In this document: positions 63,102 to 64,000 of the stretch, in pieces
Layout: every line of letters starts with the position of its first letter
How positions within the stretch are numbered: the stretch's first letter is position 1
NCBI RefSeq assembly: GCF_018842675.1
Contig: NZ_JAGTWO010000004.1
Span: 1,116,001-1,180,000 of the forward strand
DNA length: 64,000 bases
Reading direction: 5' to 3'
Origin: Candidatus Pantoea bituminis
GTDB lineage: Bacteria; Pseudomonadota; Gammaproteobacteria; Enterobacterales; Enterobacteriaceae
Made by a program: the position numbers and the translations under genes
The notes under the pieces: generated by a model
Told to the model about the DNA's origin: nothing
Database searches by the model: none
Seen by the model: only the letters and a program-made list of their open reading frames with translations

Positions 63102-63127
63102 AAGGCCGCGCAACAGTTGGCGGCCTT
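63102..63127. terminator. Bidirectional terminator after the GNAT gene
   Basis: An 8-bp perfect stem (AAGGCCGC / GCGGCCTT) with a 10-base loop is preceded by an A-run that reads as U on the minus strand. It lies between the GNAT gene and the small minus-strand ORF at 63136. Confidence 0.7.
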
Positions 63128-63135
63128 ATAGTGGG

Positions 63136-63213
63136 TTACTTCTTGTCTGGCTGTGGACTCTTATCGCCAGACTCTGGTGCTTCGGATGGATCGTCTTTTT
63201 CGACTAAATGCAT
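63136..63213 (-). CDS. Very small hydrophilic protein, 25 residues
   Basis: The frame begins MHLVEKDDPSEAPE and continues with a Ser/Gly/Lys/Pro-rich tail ending in DKK. It is strongly charged and probably disordered. Support is contextual: an AGGAGA ribosome site precedes ATG, a sigma-S-type -10 lies further upstream, and a terminator lies just downstream. I do not recognise it. Confidence 0.55.
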   Translation of the reverse strand: MHLVEKDDPSEAPESGDKSPQPDKK

Positions 63214-63241
63214 AATCTCTCCTCTCGTTACCCACACAACC

Positions 63242-63251
63242 TTGAGTATAG
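63242..63251 (-). promoter_or_regulatory. Sigma-S-type -10 upstream of the 25-residue ORF
   Basis: On the minus strand CTATACTCAA differs from the sigma-S consensus CTATACTTAA by one base. It lies about 30-40 bases before the small ORF. No -35 is apparent. Confidence 0.45.
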
Positions 63252-63351
63252 ACAGGAATGCTCAGTTAAAAGGGATTTCAACGATAAATGTGACAAGCAG
63301 ATGAAAGTATTGAAAAAATAATGATTTTTTTGTCTCACCGTTTTCAGGCAT

Positions 63352-63380
63352 AAAAAAGCAGCCATAAAGGCTGCTTTTAG
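63352..63380 (-). terminator. Terminator after tRNA-Pro
   Basis: On the minus strand AGCAGCC and GGCTGCT form a 7-bp stem (63357-63375) with a 5-base loop, followed by five further T. It lies about 10 bases downstream of the tRNA 3' end. Confidence 0.85.
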
Positions 63381-63386
63381 GGAATT

Positions 63387-63463
63387 TGGTCGGCACGAGA
63401 GGATTTGAACCTCCGACCCCGGACACCCCATGACCGTGCGCTACCAGGCTGCGCTACGTGCCG
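63387..63463 (-). tRNA. proL: tRNA-Pro (anticodon GGG)
   Basis: The 77-nt minus-strand gene folds as a complete cloverleaf with encoded CCA. The acceptor stem CGGCACG / CGTGCCG, the D-arm AGCGCAGCCTGGTAGCGC and the T-arm GGAGGTTCAAATCC are all present. The anticodon loop ATGGGGT gives GGG (63427-63429). Compared with the E. coli GGG-tRNA as I recall it, one anticodon-stem pair is swapped (C28-G42 to G28-C42), a compensatory change that supports function. It reads CCC and CCU proline codons. Confidence 0.95.
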
Positions 63464-63536
63464 AACTGTGGGAAATGAGTCTACTGAAAATTGCTGTGAA
63501 TGCAAGTTCTCAACAGACTAACTGCCTCATAATTAA

Positions 63537-64000
63537 TCAGTTTGCAATAAAGCGCTTCTCTTCCGTGAGAACTTGCAACAGCAGCGCTAACTGCGGTTTA
63601 TGATCTTTGAGGGCATTTCCTTGTGCATCATAGGCGCGATAGCTGCCGTTGTTATTCAGCACCAGCGTCACCTGCGGTGTCGTGATAACTAACTTATTCT
63701 CTTCGCTGCTGGCGACCCAGTCATGACGGCGTTGCACAGCAAAAAGATCTTCGCCCTGAGAATAATTGACTGGATTGGTGCGCACATGCAGCAGACGTTG
63801 CATCAACGTAGCCATCACGTCTTGATGATCAGTCAGGCGGCTAACCGTCTGAGCTGGAGTGTCTGGCCAGTGTATGACTAACGGAACCTGCAGATTTGCG
63901 CGATTACCCGAGCTGTCGACATTACCCTCCAACGCCAGTCCGCGCTGGGCGGTTATCACCACGACGGTGTTTTTCAGCAAATCTCGCTGCTCTAGCGTGG
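63537..64000 (-). CDS. yejM: YejM/PbgA inner-membrane sulfatase-like protein, 3' part
   Basis: YejM (PbgA/LapC) is an essential inner-membrane protein with a periplasmic sulfatase-like domain. It senses lipopolysaccharide and controls LpxC through LapB. Only the C-terminal ~154 codons are in the window; the 5' part lies to the right. The stretches LQVPLVIHWPDTPAQTVSRL, TLMQRLLHV, NYSQGEDLFAVQRRHDWV and the end LLQVLTEEKRFIAN match E. coli YejM closely from memory. The tRNA-Pro gene lies 73 bp downstream on the same strand. Confidence 0.93.
   Translation of the reverse strand, partial: TLEQRDLLKNTVVVITAQRGLALEGNVDSSGNRANLQVPLVIHWPDTPAQTVSRLTDHQDVMATLMQRLLHVRTNPVNYSQGEDLFAVQRRHDWVASSEENKLVITTPQVTLVLNNNGSYRAYDAQGNALKDHKPQLALLLQVLTEEKRFIAN

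Overview
The window looks like chromosome from a member of the Enterobacterales, most likely the Erwiniaceae (Pantoea/Erwinia group). That placement is a judgement from memory of protein sequences and gene order, not a database result. Much of the gene order mirrors E. coli: nuo operon, elaA, elaB, yfaY, yfaE-nrdB-nrdA, ubiG, gyrA, rcsC, rcsB-rcsD, micF-ompC, apbE, alkB, yojI, tRNA-Pro, yejM. Several E. coli neighbours are missing, for example ada between apbE and alkB, and the nap/ccm/eco/mqo block.

Layout. 1-7.8 kb: the end of nuoG and nuoH-N, the membrane arm of respiratory complex I, with a 213-bp repeat-bearing gap between nuoL and nuoM. 7.9-13.6 kb: an HdeD-like membrane protein with an LRAT/NlpC-like C-terminal domain, elaA, opgD (osmoregulated periplasmic glucan), elaB, and yfaY. 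13.6-18.6 kb: class Ia ribonucleotide reductase (nrdA, nrdB) with its ferredoxin YfaE, a regulatory region carrying DnaA and NrdR-like boxes, and ubiG. 18.7-29.1 kb: gyrA, then the Rcs envelope-stress phosphorelay (rcsC facing rcsB-rcsD) and an MFS transporter placed just upstream of rcsD.

29.1-55.4 kb is the accessory part: a BapA-like giant adhesin locus. It holds an adhesin of about 6,078 residues with 55 clear and one degenerate Ig-like repeats, then a second, unrecognised 638-residue Ig-repeat protein, then a complete type I secretion system (TolC-like channel, ABC exporter, HlyD-like adaptor). The secretion genes presumably export the adhesin and perhaps the small companion. The locus lies between the rcsD/MFS genes and micF-ompC, which are close neighbours in E. 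coli.

55.6-64 kb: the antisense RNA gene micF, the porin ompC, two small ORFs, apbE, alkB, yojI, a lone EntD-type phosphopantetheinyl transferase, small uncharacterised genes, a GNAT acetyltransferase, tRNA-Pro(GGG) and the 3' end of yejM.

A point about the sequence itself: five genes (yfaY, gyrA, rcsD, rcsC and the giant adhesin) are each broken by what reads as one missing base. gyrA is essential, and restoring one base in each gives full-length, family-typical proteins. Uncorrected sequencing or assembly errors are therefore the likeliest cause. I annotate these genes at full restored extent.
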